Assembly (NCBI GenBank): GCA_017798145.1
Contig: CP059069.1
Coordinates: forward strand, 1,101,226-1,165,225
Source of the DNA: Akkermansiaceae bacterium
Lineage (GTDB): Bacteria; Verrucomicrobiota; Verrucomicrobiia; Verrucomicrobiales; Akkermansiaceae
Length of the DNA: 64,000 nt
Direction: 5' to 3'
This document shows positions 24,272-32,383 of this stretch, one piece after another. The first letter of the stretch is position 1. The number at the start of each line of letters is the position of its first letter. The position numbers and the translations under genes were made by a program. The notes beneath the pieces were generated by a model. The model was not told the DNA's origin and made no database searches. It saw only the letters and a program-made list of their open reading frames with translations.

Positions 24272-25270
24272 TCAACCTGCTGCGCTCGCCGGTTTCGCGA
24301 CGGCCTTGATGGCATCCCTGATCCGTGATGCGACGGCATACGCCACCGGTGGCGGAAAGGCGTTGCCGATCTGGCGGTAGGCGGCGGTTTTGCCACCTGC
24401 GAATTGCCAGTCATCGGGGAAGCCCTGGATGCGGGCGGTCATGCGGAGGGTGAGCCTTGGCACTCCGGTGAAGCCTTTGGGCGGGGCTTCGTTGCCGAGG
24501 GATTTCCCTTCGACGCCGAGGGATGCCCATGCCTTGCGGGCGCGGGTCGGGCCGAGATCGGCTCCGCCGTGCTTCTTGGAACCGCCGACGAGGGTCGGGG
24601 CGATTTCGTTGGCCTCCGCCGCCCATTTCAAGGCGCCTTCCCAGCCGTTGGCGGCCATGAGATCGACGAGGGTTTCGCCGACGGTCTTGGTGGGGATGCC
24701 ATCGGTCAGGGGCATGGGCGGGTAGAAGTTGGAAACGAGATCCTTGCGGATGGCGACGACGACGACCCGGGGGCGGAGCTGCGGGACGCCGAAGTCCGAG
24801 GCGTTCAGAAGATGCCAACTGGCCTCGTAGCCCATGGCTTTGAGATCCTTCTTGAGGCTCATCCGGTAATCGGTGAACACGGCATCCAGGAAGCCGCGGA
24901 CATTCTCCAGCATGACGGCTTTGGGGCGGCATTCGTCCACCAGGCGGAGGGCTTCGGGGAAAAGGTCGCGCTCGTCGTTGGAACCGAGCTGCTTTCCCGC
25001 TTTCGAGAAGGGCGGACAGGGAACGCCGCCGGCCAGCAGATCCACGCCCTTGAACTCCTTCGCCGAGAAATCACGCACATCCCCTTCCACCACATTCCAG
25101 TCCGGACGGTTCAGGCGAAGCGTCTCACAGGCATGGCGGTCAAACTCCACATGCGCTAAGGCCTCAAACCCTGCCCTCTCCAACCCAATCGCCTGCCCAC
25201 CGGCTCCCGAGCAAATCTCTATGCAGGTGAGGCCGGAATGGGAAGCCGAGGATTGAGGACGATTCTTCAT
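24272..25270 (-). CDS. DNA (cytosine-5) methyltransferase
   Basis: A 332-residue C5 methyltransferase that would protect the sites of the adjacent HNH endonuclease. Motif I IEICSGAGGQAIGLERAGF (17-35), motif IV GGVPCPPFSKAGKQLG with nucleophile Cys85, motif VI LENVRGF with Glu122, motif VIII QLRPRVVVVAI, a short target-recognition region, and motif X QIGNAFPPPVAYAVASRI near the end are all in order. This is the only intact copy; four truncated relatives lie at 18682-22171. Start MKNRPQSSASHSG, which fragment 3 also preserves. Confidence 0.93.
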   Translation of the reverse strand: MKNRPQSSASHSGLTCIEICSGAGGQAIGLERAGFEALAHVEFDRHACETLRLNRPDWNVVEGDVRDFSAKEFKGVDLLAGGVPCPPFSKAGKQLGSNDERDLFPEALRLVDECRPKAVMLENVRGFLDAVFTDYRMSLKKDLKAMGYEASWHLLNASDFGVPQLRPRVVVVAIRKDLVSNFYPPMPLTDGIPTKTVGETLVDLMAANGWEGALKWAAEANEIAPTLVGGSKKHGGADLGPTRARKAWASLGVEGKSLGNEAPPKGFTGVPRLTLRMTARIQGFPDDWQFAGGKTAAYRQIGNAFPPPVAYAVASRIRDAIKAVAKPASAAG

Positions 25271-25328
25271 GGGTTCTTATGAACACTATTGGTGCGATGT
25301 GGTCAAGATCAGAAATTCTGACGATACG

Positions 25329-26810
25329 CTAGCAAGAAAGCAGGAAAGACCTAAAGACGGGATGAATCTCCCATAGTGTATTTTGTAACTCGTTCCACCG
25401 GTCTTTCTGAACAAAATGAGGATCATCCAGAAAATTAATATGATTATAACCGAGGGGTTTACTTTTATCCTTTACTCGGCAGTTGATGAATTCCGATTCG
25501 TGAAGAATACTCAAAAGAATTAAAGCATCCTCTGCCTTTTCCGGCTTTAATGGTGAACCAAAAACATAAAGACCGAACTTTGACGGAAGCTTCGAGAGAA
25601 ACGAATGTAACTCTTCAAATTTCCAGTCAAAGTCTTTACCCGCAAAACTTCTTACCACCTCTAGAAAGTTGGAGCATATCTCTCCCATTTCAACTGCCAA
25701 GTCCTCGGTTTTATCTTTAGAGTATGCTGACATCACTCTATCAACGTCAATATCTCCAATTTTTGAGGAATTTCTTTGAGATGCACTTCCTATGAGTCGT
25801 TCGATCAACTGAACCGTATCTCGAGGCCGTTCTCTTGAGTTTTTTATCAAGAAAGCCTCCCAACTCCGCCTTTCGTTGTTACTAGTTGGCAACTTAACAT
25901 CAGAATTTTCAAAGAACAGTCCAAATGCATCTTGTTCTGATATGTAAGGGTCGATCTCCTGAGCTGCCCTATGTATCCTTCTATGGACAATTTCAATCAT
26001 GTGACTCTCAGGCGCGCGCATGGGAATAATTAACGGTCGGATATGGTCAATCTGATCTCTCTGGCCTTTCTCGTTTTTGGTAAGTCTCAGCCAAACCTCA
26101 GTTCTCAACGTAGCTATACACTTCAGCTCAGGACAATCTTGAGAAATCTTCCTTAACGCTAAAATTAACGCCCATATCCTATTTTTATGCGACGGATCTT
26201 CAGGCGAAGCAATCTGGTCAGTATCGTCAATAAACAAATATGCTGTAGTCTTATTCGATTTGAAATAGGAATCCATAGCTGAACTCAGAGCAGAAGAATT
26301 CTTCGAAGGAGACAGCTTTTTCACTAAGGATGGCCCATCCAAATCAGCGATTGGCTTACCTATGGTTTGGATCACGTAAAGTATGTTAGCGATAAAGCTA
26401 GCATCTCGCTTTCCCGAAGATACCGCCTCATTATATAGAGCTGCCTTATCTCCAGAAAGCATTCCCTTTAGTCCAACACCAATCTTAGATGCGATCGATG
26501 ATATGATTGAATCATAAATGCATTTCTTTAGAGATGCTATATCTGTCTTATCTCCAATTTGATCTGTGTCGATATCTTCAGGACGTATGAAAAGGACTGG
26601 GACTCCCGCCTCTTCATATACCGAGCTTAAGTGTTCTAAAAGCGCAGTTTTCCCTACGCCTTTACGGCCAACCAAGATTCGCGGATTACCTGAAGGAGCC
26701 CCCAGGATTGAGGCTAATTGATGGGGAGCAACAAAGACTTCGTTTAAAATCTGCTTCTCCCCTCGGTCGTACCCAGTCGGAAAATACTTCAATAAGTGAG
26801 ATAGAGACAT
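25329..26810 (-). CDS. P-loop ATPase, Sll1717 family
   Basis: A 493-residue predicted ATPase. Walker A RILVGRKGVGKTALLEH (about 44-60), Walker B TAYLFIDDTDQIASPE, then a sensor-like stretch CIATLRTEVWLRL and the RPRDTVQLIERLIGSA helix, as in the Sll1717/KAP-like group of STAND-related P-loop proteins. No second effector domain is recognised. Base composition is clearly AT-rich against its neighbours, with codons such as AAA, GAT and AGA common, a sign of recent transfer. It lies directly beside the restriction system; a defence role is inferred from location only. Start chosen at MSLSHLLKYFPTGYD. Confidence 0.85.
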   Translation of the reverse strand: MSLSHLLKYFPTGYDRGEKQILNEVFVAPHQLASILGAPSGNPRILVGRKGVGKTALLEHLSSVYEEAGVPVLFIRPEDIDTDQIGDKTDIASLKKCIYDSIISSIASKIGVGLKGMLSGDKAALYNEAVSSGKRDASFIANILYVIQTIGKPIADLDGPSLVKKLSPSKNSSALSSAMDSYFKSNKTTAYLFIDDTDQIASPEDPSHKNRIWALILALRKISQDCPELKCIATLRTEVWLRLTKNEKGQRDQIDHIRPLIIPMRAPESHMIEIVHRRIHRAAQEIDPYISEQDAFGLFFENSDVKLPTSNNERRSWEAFLIKNSRERPRDTVQLIERLIGSASQRNSSKIGDIDVDRVMSAYSKDKTEDLAVEMGEICSNFLEVVRSFAGKDFDWKFEELHSFLSKLPSKFGLYVFGSPLKPEKAEDALILLSILHESEFINCRVKDKSKPLGYNHINFLDDPHFVQKDRWNELQNTLWEIHPVFRSFLLSC

Positions 26811-26863
26811 TCTGAAGTTAAAGCAGTTTAAGTTGCGTGTTAAAAACCGAGTGAAATGGGGGA

Positions 26864-26965
26864 TTACTGGCAGGCCTCGCACTCTCCCCCGTTCATCATC
26901 GCATCGATGGAGCCCTTCTTCGCTGAAGCTACGAAGGGCAGGTAGGCGTGGTGATTGGTTTTCAT
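26864..26965 (-). CDS. 33-residue free-standing copy of the NrdA C-terminal tail
   Basis: Reads MKTNHHAYLPFVASAKK then GSIDAMMNGGECEACQ and TAA. The last 16 residues repeat the end of NrdA (CSIDAMLNGGECEACQ) including the CxxC redox pair that recycles the reductase active site. The ATG overlaps the nrdA stop by ATGA, in another frame, so it would be made by re-initiation on the same message. Over the shared tail four codons differ silently (GAC/GAT, GGC/GGA, GCT/GCC, CAA/CAG) and one changes Leu to Met, suggesting selection on the peptide. Function unknown; a decayed duplication is the alternative. Confidence 0.6.
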   Translation of the reverse strand: MKTNHHAYLPFVASAKKGSIDAMMNGGECEACQ

Positions 26966-29900
26966 TGGCAAGCCTCGCACTCGCCCCCGTTGAGCATCGC
27001 GTCGATGGAGCACACGCGCTTTTCTTCGGCCGTGAACTCCCGTTTCGCGGTTGCGGCGGCGGCGTTGGTTACTGCGGTGGCGGCGGTGGTGCTGGCCATG
27101 TGGCCGCGCTGTTCCTTCTGGATGTTGACGGTGGATTTCTCGACGTTGGATGCCTGGAGGGTGCGGAGGTAGTAGGTGGTCTTGAGGCCCTTGTCCCATG
27201 CACGGCGGTACATGTGGCTGAGGGTTTTGAGATCCGGGGTGGCGAGGAAGAGGTTGACCGACTGTGACTGGTCGATCCACTTCTGGCGGCGGGCGGCGGC
27301 ATCGACGATGTATTCGTGGCCGATGCCGAAGACGGTCTTGTGCTTCTGCTTGATGGCCTCGGGGATGTCATCGATGTTGTCGAGCTCGCCATCGAAGTAT
27401 TTGAGCTGATCGACCATTTCCGGGGACCAGAGGTTGGCCTTCTTGAGATCGCGGACGAGCTCGGTGTTGAGGATGGTGAAGTCGCCGGAGAGGTTGGACT
27501 TCACGTAGAGGTTCTTGTAGTTCGGCTCGATGCATGGGGTGGTGCCCATGATGTTGCTGATGGTGGCGGTGGGGGCGATGGCGAGGACGTTGGAGTTCCT
27601 CATGCCGTGCTTGGCGATTTTCTCGCGGACGACGGACCAATCCATTTTCCCGCCGCGCGGGACATCGATCTTGCGTCCGCGCTCGTCCTCGAGGAGATCG
27701 ACGGTGTCCTGCGGGAGGAGTCCCCTGCTCCACTTGGAGCCCTCGTAGCTGGAGTAGGTGCCGACCTCGGCGGCGAGATCGCTGGAGGCGCTGTAGGCGT
27801 AGTAGGCGATGGCCTCCATCATCTCGTCATTGAACTCGACGGCGGCATCGGATGCGAAGGCGAGGTTGCGCTTGTAGAGGGCGTTCTGCAGGCCCATGAC
27901 GCCCATGCCGATGGGGCGGTGGCGGGAGTTCGCGGTCTTGGCGGCCTGGGTGGGGTAGAAGTTGATGTCGATGACGTTGTCGAGGGCGCGGATGGCGACG
28001 GTGATGGTCTCCTTGAGCATGTCGTGGTCGATGGCCCCGTCACGGTTGATGTGGGAGTCGAGGACGACGGAGCCGAGGTTGCAGACGGCGGTTTCCTCAT
28101 CGGAGGTGTTGAGGGTGATCTCGGTGCAGAGGTTGCTGGAGTGGATGACGCCGCAATGATCCTGCGGGGAGCGGACGTTGCACGGGTCCTTGAAGGTGAT
28201 CCATGGGTGGCCGGTCTCGAAGACCATTTTCAGCATGGATTTCCAGAGCTCGATGGCGGGGATGACGCGGGACCAGATCTTGCCCTCGGCGGCCTGGGCT
28301 TCGTATTGCTCGTATTTTTCCTCAAAAGCCTTGCCGTAGAGGTCGTGGAGGTCGGGGGTTTCGTTGGCGCGGAAGAGGGTCCAGTTCTGGCGGTCCTCCA
28401 TGCGTTTCATGAAGAGGTCGGGGACCCAGTTTGCGGTGTTCATGTCGTGGCAGCGGCGGCGGTCGTCGCCGGTGTTTTTGCGGAGCTCGAGGAAGTCCTC
28501 GATGTCGTTGTGCCATGTCTCAAGGTAGGCGCAGCCAGAGCCCTTGCGTTTCCCGCCCTGGTTGACGGCGAGGAGCTGGTCGTTGTGGAGCTTGAGGAAA
28601 GGGATGATGCCCTGGGACTCGCCGTTGGTGCCCTGGATGTAGCCGCCGGTGCCGCGGACGGCGGTCCACGATCCGCCGAGGCCGCCGGCCCATTTGCTCA
28701 GGAAGGCGTTTTCCGCGATGCCGCGGATCATGATGGACTCGATGGAGTCGTCGACCTTGTAGAGGTAGCAGGAGGAGAGCTGGGAGTGGAGGGTGCCGGA
28801 GTTGAAGAGGGTCGGCGTGGAGGAGCAGAAGCGGCGGCCCTTGTAGAGGTTGTAAAGGCGGATGGCCCAGTCCTCGGCCTTGGTTTCCTCCTTTTTGAAG
28901 AGGCCCATGGCGACGCGCATCCAGAAGAACTGTGGGGTCTCGATGCGGCGGTGCTTCTCGGAGGTCTTGTCGACGATGAGGTAACGGTCGTAGAGGGTCT
29001 GTATGCCGAGGTAGTCGAAATCGAGGTCGGCGGTGGGATCGAAGGCTTCGGCGAGCTTTTCGAGGTCGTATTTCTCAAGCAGCTCGGGGTGGAGGCGCTT
29101 GATGGCAACGCCGTGCTTGAGGTAGGACTTGAATCCGGCCTTGTGGGCTTGCTTGAGCTTGTCGATGCCATCGGTGGAGATGGACCAATCGAGCACTTCC
29201 TCATAGATGTAGGAGAGCAGGATGCGGGCGGCGAACTTGGCGAAGTCCGCGTCCTTCTCGATGAGGGTCTTGGAGTTCAGGATGATGGTGGCCTTGAGAT
29301 CCTTGGCGGAGATTTCCGAGCCGATGGAGCGGCGGAGCTCGCGCTCGATGTCGGCCTCGGGGAGATTGAGGGAAAGGCCGATGGAGGCGTAGGCGATGCG
29401 TTTTTTCAGCTCCATGCCATCCCAGAAGGAGGAGGTGCCGTCATCGGTGGTGACGACGATCATGGAGTCCTGCGCGAGATCCTCGGCGGCCTCGTTTTCC
29501 TCCTCGCGGCGGAGGAGATTGCGCTGGGCACGGTAGAGGATGTAATGCTCGGCGGCCTTGAAGTGGCCTTGGCGCATGAGTTCCTCCTGGACCATGTCCT
29601 GGACGTCCTCGATGTGGACGAAGGATTGGTCACCGCGGCGGACGCGCTCGGTGACGGCTTTCGCGATGTCGATGGCGGGCTCGGGGTTTTCCTTGATGGT
29701 GAGGAAAGCTTTCCTTACGGCGATCTCGATCTTGGTCTCGGACCATGGCACGACGTTGCCGTTGCGGCGGATCAGGCGGACGGGAAGGGCGTGCGGGCCG
29801 GCTCCCATATCGACATGGCCGGTTTTCTCAAGCGAGCGGCGGAATGCGAGGGACTTCGCGACGTCGTAGGCTTCGTTTTCGAGCAGGGCTTTCTCGATGA

Positions 29901-30273
29901 GGAGGTAGAGATCGGCCTCGGAAAGGCGGAGGCGGCCGCCCTGCTCGAGGGATTTCGTGAGGGAGATGGCGACGTTGTGCGCGACCTGGGAGACGAAGTT
30001 GCGGTTGACGTCGGAGAAGATGGATTTCTCGTCCTCGTGGCGTGCGATGAGGAGGTCGGCAAGGGAATCGCCGATCGCGTCTGCGACGTCCTCAAGCGAG
30101 AACTGGGTCTCCTTGTCGCCGCGGGTGACGATGATGTCGGCGTGCGGGGTGCGCTTGTCTGCGGGGATGGTGCCGCGCCAGTCGAAGGGGCGGTCGGTGG
30201 ATGCGAGTTCGAAGCGGTCGGAGATGACTTGCTTGAGGATGTTGTCTTCGGCGAGGTTTAGGGAGCGGTACAT
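26962..30273 (-). CDS. nrdA: ribonucleoside-diphosphate reductase alpha subunit (class I)
   Basis: Large catalytic subunit that reduces NDPs to dNDPs. At 1103 residues it is longer than E. coli NrdA because the N-terminal third carries repeated ATP-cone-like modules (about 45-105, 160-260 and a weaker one from about 275), the allosteric activity sites. The barrel shows LSSCYLYKVDDS (first active-site Cys), SSNLCTEITLN (Asn, thiyl Cys and Glu), AVCNLGSVVL (second Cys), PTATISNIMGTTPCIEP and the C-terminal redox pair GGECEACQ. Long N-termini with several cones are typical of chlamydial class Ic enzymes, matching the adjacent NrdB. It overlaps the tail-peptide ORF by four bases. Confidence 0.97.
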   Translation of the reverse strand: MYRSLNLAEDNILKQVISDRFELASTDRPFDWRGTIPADKRTPHADIIVTRGDKETQFSLEDVADAIGDSLADLLIARHEDEKSIFSDVNRNFVSQVAHNVAISLTKSLEQGGRLRLSEADLYLLIEKALLENEAYDVAKSLAFRRSLEKTGHVDMGAGPHALPVRLIRRNGNVVPWSETKIEIAVRKAFLTIKENPEPAIDIAKAVTERVRRGDQSFVHIEDVQDMVQEELMRQGHFKAAEHYILYRAQRNLLRREEENEAAEDLAQDSMIVVTTDDGTSSFWDGMELKKRIAYASIGLSLNLPEADIERELRRSIGSEISAKDLKATIILNSKTLIEKDADFAKFAARILLSYIYEEVLDWSISTDGIDKLKQAHKAGFKSYLKHGVAIKRLHPELLEKYDLEKLAEAFDPTADLDFDYLGIQTLYDRYLIVDKTSEKHRRIETPQFFWMRVAMGLFKKEETKAEDWAIRLYNLYKGRRFCSSTPTLFNSGTLHSQLSSCYLYKVDDSIESIMIRGIAENAFLSKWAGGLGGSWTAVRGTGGYIQGTNGESQGIIPFLKLHNDQLLAVNQGGKRKGSGCAYLETWHNDIEDFLELRKNTGDDRRRCHDMNTANWVPDLFMKRMEDRQNWTLFRANETPDLHDLYGKAFEEKYEQYEAQAAEGKIWSRVIPAIELWKSMLKMVFETGHPWITFKDPCNVRSPQDHCGVIHSSNLCTEITLNTSDEETAVCNLGSVVLDSHINRDGAIDHDMLKETITVAIRALDNVIDINFYPTQAAKTANSRHRPIGMGVMGLQNALYKRNLAFASDAAVEFNDEMMEAIAYYAYSASSDLAAEVGTYSSYEGSKWSRGLLPQDTVDLLEDERGRKIDVPRGGKMDWSVVREKIAKHGMRNSNVLAIAPTATISNIMGTTPCIEPNYKNLYVKSNLSGDFTILNTELVRDLKKANLWSPEMVDQLKYFDGELDNIDDIPEAIKQKHKTVFGIGHEYIVDAAARRQKWIDQSQSVNLFLATPDLKTLSHMYRRAWDKGLKTTYYLRTLQASNVEKSTVNIQKEQRGHMASTTAATAVTNAAAATAKREFTAEEKRVCSIDAMLNGGECEACQ

Positions 30274-30331
30274 TGCGATATAAGGGTTGGGAATTTTTTG
30301 ATTGGTGGGAAGCGGTGGAAGATTTAGTGGC

Positions 30332-30366
30332 GAGTGAGAAGTGAGAAGTGAGAAGTGAGAAGAAAA
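30332..30366. repeat. AGTGAGA heptamer array, left of the four-helix gene
   Basis: Four tandem copies of GTGAGAA-type heptamers. An inverted, shorter array with CTTCTCACTTCTCACTTGGC lies at about 30795-30825 on the other side of the four-helix-bundle gene, so the gene is bracketed by inverted low-complexity repeats. Confidence 0.75.
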
Positions 30367-30388
30367 GACGGGGCTTGGCTGTCGTGGA

Positions 30389-30766
30389 TTATGGATCGAG
30401 GCGGCGTTTTAGGGCGTTGATTAGGCCTTTGATCATGCGGGAGAGTTCGTGGGTTTCTTGGATCATTGTGCGGGATCCTTCCATTGGCGGGGCGCCTAGG
30501 CGGGCTCGGACTTTTTCGGCGACGTAGAGCTGGGTGCGGAGTTCGCCGCAGGAGCCTTTGCTGTAGCGGAGGAAATTGATGAACTCCTTGGTGTTATCGC
30601 GCTCCGATCCTTCGGCGATGTTTGACGGGATGGAGAGCGAGCATCGTTCCATCTGTCCGCGAAGCGCGAAGTCCTTGGACTCGGCCAAGGCGACGTGGAT
30701 ATCCACTGCTAGCTGACAACCACGTTTCCAAACGTCGAGGTCTTCAAAGGTGTCAATATCACTCAT
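30389..30766 (-). CDS. four-helix-bundle protein (S23/IVS-like)
   Basis: A 125-residue protein of the family named after ORFs in 23S rRNA intervening sequences: FEDLDVWKRGCQLAVDIHVALAESKDFALRGQMERCSLSIPSNIAEGSER is the standard first half, followed by FINFLRYSKGSCGELRTQLYVA. The family also gives rise to the Avd protein of diversity-generating retroelements, but no reverse transcriptase is nearby. It is inserted between nrdB and nrdA, bracketed by inverted heptamer arrays, which suggests a mobile cassette. Function unknown. Confidence 0.85.
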   Translation of the reverse strand: MSDIDTFEDLDVWKRGCQLAVDIHVALAESKDFALRGQMERCSLSIPSNIAEGSERDNTKEFINFLRYSKGSCGELRTQLYVAEKVRARLGAPPMEGSRTMIQETHELSRMIKGLINALKRRLDP

Positions 30767-30794
30767 GTTCAGGCAGCAGCAGGGGTCGAACTAG

Positions 30795-30835
30795 GTCTTC
30801 TCACTTCTCACTTGGCACTCGTCACTGATCGCCTG
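30795..30835. repeat. heptamer array, right of the four-helix gene
   Basis: GTCTTCTCACTTCTCACTTG followed by GCACTCGTCACTGATCGCCTG. In inverted orientation this matches the left array and the TGATCACT-type blocks inside the methyltransferase fragments. Confidence 0.6.
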
Positions 30836-30842
30836 CGGCGAT

Positions 30843-31931
30843 TTACAGATCATCATCATGAACAGCGGTGAGCGCCGCCGCCTTCTGGTATTCGGTGACG
30901 CGGCCTTCGAAGAAGTTCTGTTCTTTTTTGATGTCCATCATTTCCGCGAGCCATGGGAAGGGGTTGGAGACGGATTCGTTGAGCGGGGCGAGGCCGCAGG
31001 AGGTGAGGCGGCGGTCGGCGATGTAGTCGATGTATTCCTCAAACTCGGCGGAGTTCAGGCCGAGGCCGGCGACGGGAAGGCAATCGCGGATGAAGGCTTT
31101 TTCGAGGCGGATGCCTTCGGCCATGGTGTCGCGTAGATCGGCGCGGAAGTCCTCCGTCCAGATGTCGGGGTTTTCGTCGATGAGATCCATGAGGAGGTTG
31201 CGGAAGACCTCGATGTGGTTCGACTCATCGCGGAGGGTGTAGCGGAACATCTGGCCGATGCCGGGGAACTTGTTCTGGCGGTAAAGGGAGAGGATCATGC
31301 CGAAGAGGCCGTAGAACTGGGTGCCCTCCATGATCTGTCCGAACATGAAGATGTTTTTCGCGAGCGCCTGCTTGTTCTCGGTGACGGTGAGGTCGATGTC
31401 GCGGCGGAGTGCACGGGAGTTGGAGACGACGAAGTTGTTTTTCGCGGTGATGGTCGGGACGTCCTCGAACATCGCTTCGCACTCGTGCGGGTTGATGCCG
31501 AGGGAGGAGATCATGTAAACCAGGCTGTCGGCGTGGATGTTTTCCTCATGGGCGTGGCGGCCGAGGACGAGCTTCAGTTCCGGGGCGGTGACGACCTCGC
31601 GGACGACGTGGAGGACGTTGTCACCGACGATGCCCTCGGCGGCGGAGAAGTAGCCGATGCCCATCTTGATGATCCAGCGCTCGACATCGGAGATCTCGTT
31701 GGAGCGCCATTGCTCGACGTCCTTCTGCATCGAGATGTCCTCCGGCTCCCAATGGTTGTTCTTCATCGTCTTGTAGAGGTCGTAGGCCCACTGGTATTTC
31801 AGGGGGAGGATGTTGAAGAACATCGTTTCCTTGCCGTTGATGACTTTTTTCGAGTTGAACGCGAGTTCGGCCTTGGCCTTGTCGAGGGTGAAGGTGCGGG
31901 CGCCGAGGGTGACTGTGGTGGTGGTGGACAT
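30843..31931 (-). CDS. nrdB: ribonucleoside-diphosphate reductase beta subunit, class Ic type
   Basis: Small radical-generating subunit, 362 residues. Metal-site blocks: GYFSAAEGIVGDN (Glu99 where E. coli has the Asp ligand), HAHEENIHADSLVYM (Glu130, His133), MEGTQFYG and RDESNHIEVF (Glu, Glu, His). Four residues after His133, where the radical Tyr belongs, is Leu137. Glu for Asp and a missing Tyr are the marks of class Ic enzymes, which use a Mn/Fe cofactor in Chlamydia; the rest (ADRRL, NPFPW, FFEGRVTEYQ) also resembles chlamydial NrdB. Start at MSTTTTVTLG; codons upstream are leader. Confidence 0.95.
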   Translation of the reverse strand: MSTTTTVTLGARTFTLDKAKAELAFNSKKVINGKETMFFNILPLKYQWAYDLYKTMKNNHWEPEDISMQKDVEQWRSNEISDVERWIIKMGIGYFSAAEGIVGDNVLHVVREVVTAPELKLVLGRHAHEENIHADSLVYMISSLGINPHECEAMFEDVPTITAKNNFVVSNSRALRRDIDLTVTENKQALAKNIFMFGQIMEGTQFYGLFGMILSLYRQNKFPGIGQMFRYTLRDESNHIEVFRNLLMDLIDENPDIWTEDFRADLRDTMAEGIRLEKAFIRDCLPVAGLGLNSAEFEEYIDYIADRRLTSCGLAPLNESVSNPFPWLAEMMDIKKEQNFFEGRVTEYQKAAALTAVHDDDL

Positions 31932-32044
31932 TTGGTGGATTGTGATGAGGTTGAATTTTGGTGGAAAAACAGGTCGTAGGCCTGTTGCACAGCGTTGTGG
32001 AGACTGGAGCAAAGCGGGGTGTCCGGTCAATCCGATTTTGGAGA

Positions 32045-32085
32045 TGTGGTATCCACAAATTATTCACAATACCACATGTAGTGGT
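32045..32085. promoter_or_regulatory. candidate operator pair upstream of nrdB
   Basis: Two palindromes, TGTGG-TAT-CCACA and ACCAC-ATGTA-GTGGT, with centres 27 bases apart lie 114 to 154 bases before nrdB in an AT-rich gap. A pair of dyads here suggests NrdR-type control, but sequence and spacing are not the classical NrdR pattern. TATCCACA and TTATTCACA are also DnaA-box-like. Confidence 0.4.
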
Positions 32086-32383
32086 TTTGATTGGTGTTTA
32101 CATTGTAATATGCATTGGAAGGATGGGGATTTCAGGGGGCTTTGGATTGATCGCATTCATGACGCTGGGGGCCGAAAAAAAATTCTGCGAAACGGGTTGT
32201 GGGGGGCGGTGCCGGGAATTTGAAAAATTTCCTTAAGCTATCCGAAGTATCAGGGGAAGCGAACGGGCTTGATTCCGAAAGTGATTGATATTGAGCGTGA
32301 TAAAAATTTGCGGGCGGGGTTGTGGGATGAGAAAAGCGGGGTGGCGGCTTCCCATCGGTGCGTGGATCGGGTTTGCTGGGCGG

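Noticed and set aside
27316-30261. 981-codon open frame antisense to nrdA
   Set aside because: It is the complement of a well-identified gene; the Val/Gly/Glu/Asp-rich repetitive composition and lack of any motif show it is a codon-bias shadow.
30332-30366. Tandem repeats considered as a CRISPR array
   Set aside because: The units are contiguous heptamers without spacers, and no cas gene is near.
30389-30766. Four-helix-bundle gene as the Avd of a diversity-generating retroelement
   Set aside because: No reverse transcriptase, template repeat or variable C-type lectin target in the window.
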